Shown here: positions 9,294 to 17,814 of the stretch, piece after piece
Position numbering within the stretch: the first letter of the stretch is position 1
Layout of the letters: each line of letters begins with the position of its first letter
NCBI GenBank assembly: GCA_903865745.1
Contig: CAIPKV010000060.1
Coordinates: 17,788 to 81,787, forward strand
DNA length: 64,000 bases
Direction: 5' to 3'
Source: an uncultured Verrucomicrobia subdivision 3 bacterium
GTDB lineage: Bacteria; Verrucomicrobiota; Verrucomicrobiia; Limisphaerales; UBA11358
Notes under the pieces: generated by a model
Seen by the model: only the letters and a program-made list of their open reading frames with translations
Database searches by the model: none
What the model was told of the DNA's origin: nothing
Program-made: the position numbers and the translations under genes

Positions 9294-10181
9294 TTAAACG
9301 TAAAGGTAAACGTAAATCGAGAATGACACCGCCAGCGCACCCGCGGCCGCCGCAATGGACCAGAGGAAACTCCGTTTCCGGGCTGCTACTGCAAAGGTCG
9401 AGATAATCACGGCCATCTGCGAGGCGAGCATTCCATAGAAAAACTTTCCGCTGCGCCGGTGATGCTTTTCAGCAGTGTAATTATTCTGACGCACTTGTAG
9501 TTCATATACGTTTGCGACAGCCTGGTTCAGTTTTGCCTCGGCCTCGTAGCGCTCCGCCGTGTAGCGCAGACGGGCGGCGGAGAAACTACGGAATACATTT
9601 TTGTCACCCGTCATCAGCGACTCGTCCAGCTTATCCACGGCTTTGTTGACCGACTTGGTTGCATTGTCAAAAGCATCTGCCGCGTCTTTTGCGGCGGTCA
9701 GCGCATCGGCCAGCGCGGCGGGTTTAATTTTCGCCAGCACGGCAGTGGTCTCCGCTTCCGGAGCGGAACTGGCGACATCGGTAATCGCTGTGTTCACGGC
9801 ATCCTCAAACTTTGCCGGTGTGGCGGCAGGTAATTGATTGTTCACGAGCGCCGCGATTGTGGCTGCATCCGCTTTGGGCAAAACTTCCGCCGTCAAGGGC
9901 GTGAGGTCCACCGTGGCGGCCAGCAGGTCCAATGAATTGCGCGCCATCGCGCCCCGCAGTTTCTTGGCCTGATAAAAACTCCATTGATCGCCGGCCTTGG
10001 ACTGGAGCTGTGCCGCCGCCGAGCGGTCGTATTGCGCCTTGGTCATCTCGCTGGACGCGAGGCCGGCGAGCATGGTCGCGATGACGGTCATCACGATGGG
10101 CGTCGCGCCGAGGATTTTTCCCCAGGTGGAGGGTGGCAGATCTTTTTTTAAATCGTCCGGAATCTGGATTTTGGCGGCCAT
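9294..10181 (-). CDS. Membrane protein resembling DUF4337, function unknown
   Basis: 295 residues. One membrane helix near the N-terminus (about 24-44) is followed by the motif GDQWSFYQAKKLRGAMA (64-80), a long Ala-rich, probably helical domain (about 80-240), and two C-terminal helices (about 245-293). The same layout, with DQWAYYEAKSVKLKSYE after the first helix, is seen in the protein at 28321-28953, which matches the DUF4337 pattern. I therefore regard the two as distant relatives, this one with a larger central helical insert. The family has no known function. It converges on hsp20 with a shared terminator. Confidence 0.6.
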   Translation of the reverse strand: MAAKIQIPDDLKKDLPPSTWGKILGATPIVMTVIATMLAGLASSEMTKAQYDRSAAAQLQSKAGDQWSFYQAKKLRGAMARNSLDLLAATVDLTPLTAEVLPKADAATIAALVNNQLPAATPAKFEDAVNTAITDVASSAPEAETTAVLAKIKPAALADALTAAKDAADAFDNATKSVNKAVDKLDESLMTGDKNVFRSFSAARLRYTAERYEAEAKLNQAVANVYELQVRQNNYTAEKHHRRSGKFFYGMLASQMAVIISTFAVAARKRSFLWSIAAAAGALAVSFSIYVYLYV

Positions 10182-10279
10182 AATCTTTTAGAATTTCGCG
10201 CACTCTACACAAAACCAATTTTCCCCGCCAGCCCGTAAAACGCATTGCCGTCCGGCACCGGAAAATTCACCATCGACGG

Positions 10280-10744
10280 GTGAACAATATCTGGCAGAAC
10301 GAATCCGTCAGCGCCCAGACGCAAACCATCGCGCGCAGCCTGAAACATTTTACCGGGCGCGAACTGCTGGTCGGAAATTTCTCGCCGGCGGAATTCGCAG
10401 AGAAAGTTTTTCATGCGCCATTCGTCCTCGTCTCGCACGGTACGGAAGCCGATCCGGTTTTGAATTACGGAAATGCCGCCGCGCTCGCACTCTGGGAAAT
10501 GCCGTGGGAAGAATTGACGCGCACGCCGTCGCGGCTGACTGCGGAGGCGCCGAATCGCGAGGAACGTGCGCGTTTGCTCGCCGCCGTCACGGCGCGCGGT
10601 TTCATTGATGACTATTCCGGCATCCGCATTTCCAAGCACGGCCGCCGTTTTCGCATTGCGCAGGCGACGGTGTGGAATTTGATTTCAGCGGATGGAAAAC
10701 CCTGCGGCCAGGCGGCGATGTTCTCGCATTGGGAGTTTCTTTGA
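10280..10744 (+). CDS. MEKHLA domain protein (PAS-like sensor fold)
   Basis: 154 residues starting at a GTG. NYGNAAALALWEMPWEELT, followed by PSRLTAEAPNREERARLL and an isolated C-terminal part ending in FSHW, is the pattern of stand-alone bacterial MEKHLA proteins. This PAS-related domain was first described at the C-terminus of plant HD-ZIP III regulators. The bacterial proteins are thought to bind a small ligand or respond to redox or light state, but no function is established. No output domain is present. The gene is divergent from the DUF4337-like gene and followed by a palindromic repeat. Confidence 0.8.
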   Translation: MNNIWQNESVSAQTQTIARSLKHFTGRELLVGNFSPAEFAEKVFHAPFVLVSHGTEADPVLNYGNAAALALWEMPWEELTRTPSRLTAEAPNREERARLLAAVTARGFIDDYSGIRISKHGRRFRIAQATVWNLISADGKPCGQAAMFSHWEFL

Positions 10745-10775
10745 GCATCCGTTTTGCCAGGTAGCGCCAGAATTT

Positions 10776-10845
10776 GGTGGGGCGAGCGTCCCCGCGAGCC
10801 GGACGTCGCCTTACCCAAGCGGCGCGCGAGGACGCTCGCCCCACC
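10776..10845. repeat. Dispersed palindromic repeat (GGTGGGGCGAGCGTC family)
   Basis: A perfect 15-bp inverted repeat, GGTGGGGCGAGCGTC (10776-10790) and its complement (10831-10845), encloses a GC-rich 40-base centre. It lies between the MEKHLA gene and lysS. I recognise this as an extragenic, possibly MITE- or REP-like element seen repeatedly in verrucomicrobial genomes, where its translation gives the spurious peptide GERPREP. That association is from memory, not a search. Confidence 0.75.
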
Positions 10846-10923
10846 AGCTTTTCAATATGAGCCGGCTCCTTTTGCTGCTTGGTTTTATCCCCGTTTTTGT
10901 GGTTTAATGTCCGCCGCACTTTT

Positions 10924-12420
10924 ATGGAAGCCAATCCGACAAATCCAAATCCGGTCAAGCCGGTAGATGAGAATTCCCTCATTAAGCAGCGCCGCGAAAA
11001 GCTCGACGCCCTGCGCGCCAAAGGCATTGACCCGTTCAAAAATAAGTTCACGCCGGACACCGAATGCAATACCGCCCGCAGCGGGTTCGACTCCGGCGCG
11101 CTGCCCGAAGGTCATCGCGTGGCGGTTGCCGGGCGCATCACGGCGCATCGCGACATGGGCAAGTCCATGTTCATTGACGTGCGCGACCAGAGCGGCCGCA
11201 TCCAGGTGTATGCGCAGAAAAATGTGCTCGGTGACGACAGTTTTCATACGTTCACGCATCTCGACCTCGGCGATTTTGTCGGTGTGACCGGCACGCTCTT
11301 CCGCACCAAGACCGGCGAGCCGAGCATCAAACTGGAAGCATTTACCATCCTCGCCAAGTCGCTGCGTCCGCCGCCGGCGAAATGGTATGGCCTCGAAGAC
11401 ACGGAGACGCGCTATCGCCAGCGCTATCTCGACCTCATCGCGAATCTCGATGTGAAGGCCGTGATGCTTAAGCGCAGTGCCGTGGTCCGCGAGATTCGAA
11501 ATTTTTTCCATGACCGCGGCTATGTCGAAGTCGAGACGCCGGTGATGCAAGGTATTCCCGGTGGGGCGGCGGCGGCGCCGTTCATCACCAAGCACAATGC
11601 GCTCGGCTGCGATTTTTACCTACGCATCGCGCTGGAGCTTTACCACAAGCGTCTGCTCGTGGGCGGTATTGATAAACTGTTTGAGATTGGCAAAAACTTC
11701 CGCAACGAAGGTCTGTCGCGCCGGCATAATCCCGAGTTCACGATGCTTGAGGCCTATCAGGCGTTCGGCGATTACAACACGATGATGGAAACGGTCGAGT
11801 CGCTCATCAAACACGTCGCGCAGAAAGTTCTCGGCACGCTCGTCATCGAAACGAAGGATGCCGAGGGCAAAGTTGTAAAGACGATTGACCTCACTAATTG
11901 GCGCCGCGCGAAATACAACGACCTCATCAAAGAAAAAGCCGGGGCGGATTGGTTCACTATTTCTGCGGCGGAACGTCGCCAGCGCGCGCATGATATGGGC
12001 GCGGAAATCGGCAAAGAGTTTGAAGATTTTGAAGTCACGAATGCCGTGTTCTCTAAATTCATTGAGCCGACGTTGATTCAGCCCACGTTCGTCACGCATC
12101 TGCCCAAGGAACTTGTGCCACTCGCCAAGCTTTCGCCGGAGGACCCGACGACGGTCGAGGTGTTTGAGTGCTGCATCAATGGACAGGAGATTTCGCCCGG
12201 TTATACCGAGCAGAATGATCCGATTCAGCAGCGCGCCACGCTGGAACATCAGGCGGGCGGCGAACAGCAGAAGCTGGATGAGGATTTTTTAGTCGCCCTC
12301 GAACACGGCATGCCTCCGGCTGGCGGTATTGGAATTGGCATTGACCGTCTATGTATGATGCTCCTCGGTCAGGAAAGCATCCGCGACGTGATTCTCTTCC
12401 CGCAATTGAAGCCCAAGTAA
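10924..12420 (+). CDS. lysS: Lysyl-tRNA synthetase, class II
   Basis: 498 residues from the ATG at 10924; the frame extends upstream but only into non-conserved sequence. The N-terminal OB-fold anticodon-binding domain covers roughly 60-165 (VAVAGRITAHRDMGKSMFID). The class II catalytic domain has FEIGKNFRNEG (motif 2), HNPEFTMLEAY and motif 3 GIGIGIDRLCMMLLG near the end, which closes with SIRDVILFPQLKPK. It charges tRNA-Lys with lysine in the cytoplasm. Length and motifs are those of a complete, functional enzyme. Confidence 0.98.
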   Translation: MEANPTNPNPVKPVDENSLIKQRREKLDALRAKGIDPFKNKFTPDTECNTARSGFDSGALPEGHRVAVAGRITAHRDMGKSMFIDVRDQSGRIQVYAQKNVLGDDSFHTFTHLDLGDFVGVTGTLFRTKTGEPSIKLEAFTILAKSLRPPPAKWYGLEDTETRYRQRYLDLIANLDVKAVMLKRSAVVREIRNFFHDRGYVEVETPVMQGIPGGAAAAPFITKHNALGCDFYLRIALELYHKRLLVGGIDKLFEIGKNFRNEGLSRRHNPEFTMLEAYQAFGDYNTMMETVESLIKHVAQKVLGTLVIETKDAEGKVVKTIDLTNWRRAKYNDLIKEKAGADWFTISAAERRQRAHDMGAEIGKEFEDFEVTNAVFSKFIEPTLIQPTFVTHLPKELVPLAKLSPEDPTTVEVFECCINGQEISPGYTEQNDPIQQRATLEHQAGGEQQKLDEDFLVALEHGMPPAGGIGIGIDRLCMMLLGQESIRDVILFPQLKPK

Positions 12421-12427
12421 CCTGCCC

Positions 12428-12495
12428 GTAGCGGCGCCCGGCTGAGCGCTGCCATCCCAAGCCAAGTTTGTGGCGCGCGACCGTGTCGCCGCTAC
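12428..12495. repeat. Palindromic repeat (GTAGCGGCG ends)
   Basis: GTAGCGGCG (12428-12436) is inverted exactly as CGCCGCTAC (12487-12495). The 50-base centre has partly complementary segments (GAGCGC and GCGCGA). It starts 8 bases after the lysS stop and could act as a terminator or be another extragenic element. Confidence 0.6.
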
Positions 12496-12563
12496 AAAAA
12501 TTCGCTGAATTGCCATAAGTGGCTTGGGGGCAGTAGCTTTTAATATCGGGATGGCTGGAGAAA

Positions 12564-12817
12564 AAATGGGGGCAGCCCTAAAATAAATGGGGGCAACGTT
12601 CGGAAAAATGGGGGCAAAGGCAAAAAAATTGGGGGCAGTGTCCGGAAAATCGGGGGCGATGATGGAAAAAATGGGGGCAGTCATCCAGAAAAGGGGGGGG
12701 CAACGCCAAAAATTATGGGGGCAACCTATGAAAATAAGGGGGCGGTGGTTGGCAAATGGGGGGCAGTTGTCCAAAATAAGGGGGCGGCCAGAGAAAATAT
12801 GGGGAGCAAAAGATTTT
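12564..12817. repeat. 21-bp tandem array A (GGGGGC units)
   Basis: Twelve diverged units of consensus AAATGGGGGCAGTNNTCCGGAA. The G-runs end at 12572, 12593, 12614, 12635, 12656, 12677, 12700, 12721, 12742, 12763, 12784 and 12805: a strict 21-base step apart from two extra G's in unit seven. The array sits between lysS and the ABC-F gene, 74 bases before the latter's start. G-run plus A-run are conserved, while the other half of the unit varies freely. The G-runs, one per two helical turns, could give G-quadruplex potential. The heptapeptide frames MGAxxxK (plus) and APIFxxx (minus) are open for part of the array but are broken by the extra G's. Confidence 0.9.
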
Positions 12818-12890
12818 TTATCGGGAAAGCGGTGTCTGTGGCCCGGAGGGGAGGGGCGCCGGGCGTTGAATCGTTTAGAATTTATATTTC

Positions 12891-14729
12891 ATGTTAACTG
12901 TAGCTGGTCTTAGCAAATCATTTGGTGGACGCGAGCTGTTTGACGATGTGTCGTTGAACATCATGTCGGGCGATCGCGTCGCCATCACCGGGCCAAACGG
13001 CGCGGGCAAATCGACCCTCATCAAAATCATCCTCGGCAAGGAGGAACCGGATGGGGGCAGCGTGTCGTTCATCCGGGGCACGCGCGTCGGCTATCTGCCG
13101 CAGGAAAGCGAGCCGGCTGGCAATGAGACGGTCATGGAAGTCGCCGTGCCCCACGAACACGAGCACGATGGCCAGTTCATCGCGAAGGTGAAACAGATTC
13201 TCGCGAGCCTCGGATTCAAGCAGACCGACCATGACCGGCCGGCGCGCGAGATGTCCGGCGGCTGGATTATGCGCGCGCATCTGGCGCGCTTGTTGGCGGA
13301 GGAGCCGGACTTGCTGATGCTCGACGAGCCGACGAATCATCTGGACCTCGAAACGCTGATCTGGTTTCAGGATTATCTAAAATATTATCCCGGGGCGATT
13401 CTGATGATTTCGCATGACCGCGAATTTTTAAACAACTTGTGTACGCACATCGCGGAGTTGCGCGCGTCGAAGATCATGCGCTACACGGGCAACTACGATG
13501 AGTATCTGGAACAGCGCGCGGCGATGGAGGAGACCTTGATCGCGACGGCGAAGGCGCAGCAGCGGGATATTGACCGGCTGCAATTGTTTGCCGACCGGTT
13601 TGGTGCGAAAGCGAGCAAGGCGTCGCAGGCGCAGAGCAAGCGCAAGCAGATCGAGCGGATCAAGGAAGACATGGTGCAGGTGCCGGACGGCCCGGAATCG
13701 ACGATGGGTTTTCGCTTTCCGCAACCGCAACGCAGCGGGCAGCGGGTCATCACGCTGGAGAAAATCAAGTTCGGCTACGGCGAGAAGCTGATTTACGACG
13801 GAATTGATTTCGAAGTCGAACGCGACCAGCGCATCGTGCTCGTCGGGCCGAATGGCGCCGGTAAATCGACGTTGCTCAAACTTCTCGCACAGGTGCTCAC
13901 GCCGCAGTCGGGCGTGCACAAGCTTGGGCATAACGCGAAGTTTGGTTATTTCGCGCAGCATCGCGCGGCGATGTTGAATCCTAAGAACACGGTGTTTCAG
14001 GAGGCGCTGGATACGCCGCAGCGCATCACGGAGCAGGCCATTCGCACGGTGCTGGGCAGCTTTTTATTTCGCGGCGATGACATTTACAAACCGGTCAGTG
14101 TGTTGAGCGGTGGCGAAAAAAGCCGGCTCGCACTCGTGAAGTTGCTGCTTGATCCGCCGAACCTGCTGTTGATGGATGAACCGACGACGCATCTGGATTT
14201 GGCGAGCGTGGACGCGCTCATTGAGGCGTTGAAGCAATATCAGGGGACGCTGGTATTCATCAGCCACGATGTGCATTTCATCCGCGCGCTGTCCACGCAT
14301 GTCGTGCGCGTGGAGGCGGGCACGCTGAAACATTTTGGCGGCGGTTATCAATATTACTTGGACAAGACGGCGCAGTCGGCCCGCGCGGCGCTGACGAGTT
14401 CGAGCTTTAATAATGCCTCGGCCGCTAAGGCGGTTGTGCCGCAAGTTGATCGCAAGGAACAAAAGCGTCTGGAAGCTGCGCAGCGTCAGGCGCGCTCGAA
14501 CAAGAAGTCAGAAATCCAGAAGCGCATCGCCGCGTTGGAAAAAGAGATTGCCGATCTGGAAGCGAAGGAACGCGACTACGCGGCGGAGTTGGAGAAACCG
14601 GAGACGTATCATTCCGGCGGCCGCGCCACGCAAATCAACCGCGAGCTGGTGCATGTGTCCGACCGCTTGGAAGCGGCCAATGCGGAGTGGGAAAAAGCCG
14701 GCGCAGAACTGGCGGCGTTCGAGGGTTAA
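12891..14729 (+). CDS. ABC-F family ATPase (Uup/YdiF-like translation factor)
   Basis: 612 residues with two ABC domains and no membrane part. Domain 1 has Walker A GPNGAGKSTLIK (about 36-47), signature MSGGWIMRAHLARLL and LLMLDEPTNHLDLETL. A charged linker follows (about 225-280). Domain 2 has GPNGAGKSTLLKLL, LSGGEKSRLALVKLL and LLLMDEPTTHLD, where the usual Asn is Thr. The C-terminus is a Lys/Glu-rich coiled coil (about 520-612), as in Uup and YdiF. ABC-F proteins act on ribosomes, rescuing stalls or giving antibiotic resistance; which applies here is unknown. The ATG at 12891 follows an A/T-rich leader after array A. Confidence 0.95.
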   Translation: MLTVAGLSKSFGGRELFDDVSLNIMSGDRVAITGPNGAGKSTLIKIILGKEEPDGGSVSFIRGTRVGYLPQESEPAGNETVMEVAVPHEHEHDGQFIAKVKQILASLGFKQTDHDRPAREMSGGWIMRAHLARLLAEEPDLLMLDEPTNHLDLETLIWFQDYLKYYPGAILMISHDREFLNNLCTHIAELRASKIMRYTGNYDEYLEQRAAMEETLIATAKAQQRDIDRLQLFADRFGAKASKASQAQSKRKQIERIKEDMVQVPDGPESTMGFRFPQPQRSGQRVITLEKIKFGYGEKLIYDGIDFEVERDQRIVLVGPNGAGKSTLLKLLAQVLTPQSGVHKLGHNAKFGYFAQHRAAMLNPKNTVFQEALDTPQRITEQAIRTVLGSFLFRGDDIYKPVSVLSGGEKSRLALVKLLLDPPNLLLMDEPTTHLDLASVDALIEALKQYQGTLVFISHDVHFIRALSTHVVRVEAGTLKHFGGGYQYYLDKTAQSARAALTSSSFNNASAAKAVVPQVDRKEQKRLEAAQRQARSNKKSEIQKRIAALEKEIADLEAKERDYAAELEKPETYHSGGRATQINRELVHVSDRLEAANAEWEKAGAELAAFEG

Positions 14730-14801
14730 AATTCTCCCGTCGTAAATCCGCTGGCGCGATCGAAAGGTTTGTGCGAGTTTGCCATCAATAAAAATAAGAC
14801 C

Positions 14802-15068
14802 ATGAAAATATTGACCCTGATTGCTGGAATCATCTTTGCCGCCAACCTCGCTGTGCGTGCGGACGACGCCAAGCCCACGCCGGATAAGCTCACGACCTGC
14901 CCCGTGTCCGGTGAGAAGCTCGATGGCGACATGGGTAAGCCGTATGTTTTCATCTATCAGGGACAAGAGGTGAAGCTGTGTTGCAAGGGCTGCAAAAAAG
15001 ATTTCGACAAGGATCCGACCAAGTTCATCGCCAAGATTCGCGCTGCCGACCCGGCTGCTACGAAATGA
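14802..15068 (+). CDS. Secreted YHS-like metal-binding protein
   Basis: 88 residues from the ATG at 14802. The first 20 residues form a typical signal peptide (MKILTLIAGIIFAANLAVRA), so the mature protein is periplasmic. The rest has LTTCPVSGEKLDG (Cys33) and VKLCCKGCKKDFDKDPTKF (Cys60, 61, 64), the pattern of YHS/TRASH-type metal-binding modules found beside heavy-metal ATPases. No metal transporter is nearby, so the bound metal (copper or another soft metal) is unknown. An in-frame start at 14769 would hide the signal peptide and is less likely. Confidence 0.8.
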   Translation: MKILTLIAGIIFAANLAVRADDAKPTPDKLTTCPVSGEKLDGDMGKPYVFIYQGQEVKLCCKGCKKDFDKDPTKFIAKIRAADPAATK

Positions 15069-15170
15069 TGTGAGCGGGAGCTAAAACGGTTTTTGACCTT
15101 TCCGTTGGAAATTGCAAGCAGGAGAAATAATTGCGTTAAAAGGTTTTTCCGATAAGAATCTGCTACAACG

Positions 15171-16403
15171 ATGGAACCCATCTCCACGCAAGAACTCGAC
15201 CGGCTGCTCACGGACATGATTCAGAGCGCCGAAGGTATTTCCGACCTTCTGTTCGTAGCCAACCGGATGCCGCAGGTGGAGGTCCATGGCCGGCTCAAGC
15301 CGTACGCGCCCGAATCCCCTGAGGCGGTGCTGACCAGCGCGCGCATCGAATCGCTGGCCCGCGCCATCATTAATAACAATGCGCGCCTGCTCGAAGATTT
15401 GATCGGCCGCGGCTCCTGCGATTGCAGCTATTCGTTGCAAGACAACTGCCTGTTCCGCGTCAACATTTACCGGCAGAACGGCAATTACGCGATGGTGCTG
15501 CGCCGGCTCCAATCGAAGATTCCCTCAATGGACGCGCTACGCCTGCCGCCCGTGTTCCGCGAAGTCGTCAAAGAAAAGAACGGCCTCATCTTTGTGACCG
15601 GCGGCACGGGCAGCGGTAAGACCACCACGCTCGCGGCGCTGCTGAACGAGATCAATCAGCATGAAGAGGCGCATGTTGTTACGCTCGAAGATCCGATTGA
15701 ATTTTTACATCCGCATCTCAAGGCCACATTCAGTCAGCGCGAACTGGGTCGGGATTTTTTCAATTTCCCGGACGGCTTGCGCGCGGCACTGCGGCAGGCG
15801 CCGAAGATTATTTTCGTCGGCGAAATCCGGGATCGCGACACCATGGAGATCGCGCTGACGGCCGGCGAGACTGGTCACGTTGTTTATAGTACGCTGCACA
15901 CCATCAGCGCTGGTCAGACGATCAACCGCATACTCGGCATGTTTACCAAGGACGAGGAGCAGCAGGTGCGCGAGCGGCTCGTCGGCTCGCTGCGTTACAT
16001 CATCAGCCAGCGGTTGGTGCCCAAAAAAGGCGGCGGCCGGATGCTCGCGACGGAATTGATGGGCAGCAATATGCGGATTCGCGAAGCCATCGCGCTGGGC
16101 GAAAATGAGAATCGCCGGCTCGCCGACATCATCGAGGCGGGCAGTACGTCCGGCTGGCACAGTTTTGAACAATCTTTGGTCAAAGCCTTCGAACAGGATT
16201 TGATTACGGAGGAAACGGCGCTGCTTAACTGCATTAACAAGTCGGCCATGCATCAGCGAATTGATTATATCAAAAAGACCCAGCAGGCCGCCCATTCCTC
16301 CGAGGGCCTGAGATTGAAGATGGACAAGACCCCGCCGGCGGCACCGGCTATGCCCAAACCGCCGGTCATGCCAGCGGTGCAACCCCCGCGTCCAACCGTT
16401 TGA
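15171..16403 (+). CDS. PilT/PilU-like type IV pilus retraction ATPase
   Basis: 410 residues. The N-terminal PAS-like domain covers about 1-120. The RecA-like core has Walker A GGTGSGKT (144-151), the Asp box TLEDPIEF (171-178), Walker B KIIFVGEIRDRDTME (212-226) and the His box STLHT (240-244). These are the motifs of hexameric secretion ATPases that disassemble type IV pili for twitching and DNA uptake. The PilT-specific AIRNLIRE is replaced by NMRIREAIALGE, and the protein ends in a Pro-rich tail. It may thus be a PilU-like accessory motor. No other pil genes lie in the window, but comM (1172) and a pseudopilin (46915) are present. Confidence 0.88.
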   Translation: MEPISTQELDRLLTDMIQSAEGISDLLFVANRMPQVEVHGRLKPYAPESPEAVLTSARIESLARAIINNNARLLEDLIGRGSCDCSYSLQDNCLFRVNIYRQNGNYAMVLRRLQSKIPSMDALRLPPVFREVVKEKNGLIFVTGGTGSGKTTTLAALLNEINQHEEAHVVTLEDPIEFLHPHLKATFSQRELGRDFFNFPDGLRAALRQAPKIIFVGEIRDRDTMEIALTAGETGHVVYSTLHTISAGQTINRILGMFTKDEEQQVRERLVGSLRYIISQRLVPKKGGGRMLATELMGSNMRIREAIALGENENRRLADIIEAGSTSGWHSFEQSLVKAFEQDLITEETALLNCINKSAMHQRIDYIKKTQQAAHSSEGLRLKMDKTPPAAPAMPKPPVMPAVQPPRPTV

Positions 16404-16414
16404 CGGGGTGGCTG

Positions 16415-16708
16415 GGAGGTATTTGGACGTCGGATGTCCTCGTTCGCTGGATAGCAATCGTCGTCCGCTCGCTAGCGAACGTCAAAATCTGGCAGGATTT
16501 TCCCGTTCGCTTGTTGGAAATCTCAAATACCTGGCTGGAAATCTTCGTTTGCTAGACAGATATCCCCGAAATCCAGTCAGCTAACGCAAAAATCCGACAA
16601 GATATCGTCAATTTCCAACCGGATTTTTACGTTCGCTGATAAGAAATCGTCGTCCGCCGATAGGATTTTGAGGAAATCCGACCGAAAATCTTCGTTATTT
16701 GCCACTGT
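16415..16708. repeat. 21-bp tandem array B (ATCGTCGTTCGCT units)
   Basis: Fourteen diverged 21-base units in exact register, starting at 16415, 16436, 16457 and so on to 16688. Clear examples are ATCGTCGTCCGCTCGCTAGC at 16457, 16646 (ATCGTCGTCCGCCGATAGGA) and 16520-16562. The approximate consensus is ATCGTCGTTCGCTGRTAGGAT. The array starts 12 bases after the pilT-like stop and fills most of the gap before the AEC gene. Several units carry stop codons, so no frame is open through it. The unit sequence differs from arrays A, C and D, yet the period is the same. From 16709 to 16835 I see nothing further than A/T-rich sequence. Confidence 0.85.
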
Positions 16709-16835
16709 TTTGGGCGATGAAAACAAGAAATCATGCTTAATGACAACGAATTAGCCAAAAATCACCAAAAATCACTTCATTACCGTACATAGGTTGTGAT
16801 TTCATCGACGGCTAAAATTTGGTTTCATCCCGCCG

Positions 16836-17810
16836 GTGAATGAGTTTCTCACAGTACTGACCTCGGTGCTGCCGGTATTTGGCATCATGGGTATCGGTCT
16901 CTGGCTGCGGCGGCGCGGTTGGCTTTCAGCCGACGCCGACGCGAGCCTGATGCGCGTGACCATCAGCCTGCTGCTGCCATCGCTTATCTTCGATTCCGTC
17001 CTCGGCAATGCGGCCTTGCGCCGGCCGGAAAATTTACTGCTGCCGCCGCTCGTCGGCTTTGGCATGGTCGCGGTGGGTGTGGGCGTAGCTTGGCTGTTCG
17101 CCCGCGCGGCCGGGTTGCCGACGAAGCCGGAGCAGCGGACATTCGCGTTTCTGACCGGCCTGCAAAACTACGGCTACCTGGCCATCCCGCTCTGCATCAC
17201 GGTCTATCAGGATGCCGGCACCACGGGCGTACTATTCGTCCACAACGTCGGGCCGGAAACCGCCATGTGGACTTTGGGGGTGGCAATGCTTTCGGGCCGC
17301 GGCCCGGTTGGCGGCTGGAAAAAAATCATCAACGCGCCGCTCGCCGGGCTGCTGCTGGCGCTGGCGCTAAATTTTATTGGAATGGTCTGGACGCCGCCCG
17401 CGTCGGCGCTCTTCGTGGGAAAAACCATTTTAATTGCAGTTCACTGGCTCGGGCAGAGTTCGATTCCGCTGGCGCTGTTGATGATTGGCGCAATTGTGGC
17501 GGATCACCTCGACGAGGCGCGCGGCGGGCGCGCGGTGCGGGTGGTGAGCGTTGCGGCGTGCGTGCGTCTGGGCGTGATGCCGGTTTTGTTTCTGCTGCTG
17601 GCGAAGTTTTTACCGTGTTCCATCGAACTCAAGCGCGTGCTCGTCCTGCAAGGTGCCATGCCGGCAGCGGTGCTACCAATCGTGCTGACCAAACATTACG
17701 GCGGTGATGCGCGGACGGCATTGCGGGTGGTGCTGGGGACTTCTTTGATTGGGCTGGTGACGATTCCGCTGTGGATCCGATTCGGTGGCCACGTCATTGG
17801 CCTGTGGTGA
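16836..17810 (+). CDS. AEC (auxin efflux carrier) family transporter
   Basis: 324 residues with about ten membrane helices in two repeats. It starts at a GTG with VNEFLTVLTSVLPVFGIMGI. The stretch LTGLQNYGYLAIPLC contains the family's conserved N-Y-G-Y element, and QGAMPAAVLPIVLTKHYGGD marks the second repeat. AEC carriers move dicarboxylates such as malate or malonate, or other anions; the substrate here cannot be told. It converges with the AraC regulator with 4 bases between stops. Confidence 0.85.
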   Translation: MNEFLTVLTSVLPVFGIMGIGLWLRRRGWLSADADASLMRVTISLLLPSLIFDSVLGNAALRRPENLLLPPLVGFGMVAVGVGVAWLFARAAGLPTKPEQRTFAFLTGLQNYGYLAIPLCITVYQDAGTTGVLFVHNVGPETAMWTLGVAMLSGRGPVGGWKKIINAPLAGLLLALALNFIGMVWTPPASALFVGKTILIAVHWLGQSSIPLALLMIGAIVADHLDEARGGRAVRVVSVAACVRLGVMPVLFLLLAKFLPCSIELKRVLVLQGAMPAAVLPIVLTKHYGGDARTALRVVLGTSLIGLVTIPLWIRFGGHVIGLW

Positions 17811-17814
17811 AAAA

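Noticed and set aside
10205..10639. Minus-strand frame over the MEKHLA gene
   Set aside because: The plus strand gives a full-length MEKHLA domain; the antisense translation has no recognisable motif.
12564..12817. Array A as a CRISPR array
   Set aside because: The units are 21 bases with no separate spacers, the whole unit drifts, and no cas genes are present.
12587..12913. Plus-strand frame through array A (MGAxxxK repeats)
   Set aside because: The frame is broken relative to the repeat by two extra G's and runs into the ABC-F gene out of frame; no ribosome binding site. Treated as a by-product of the 21-bp array.
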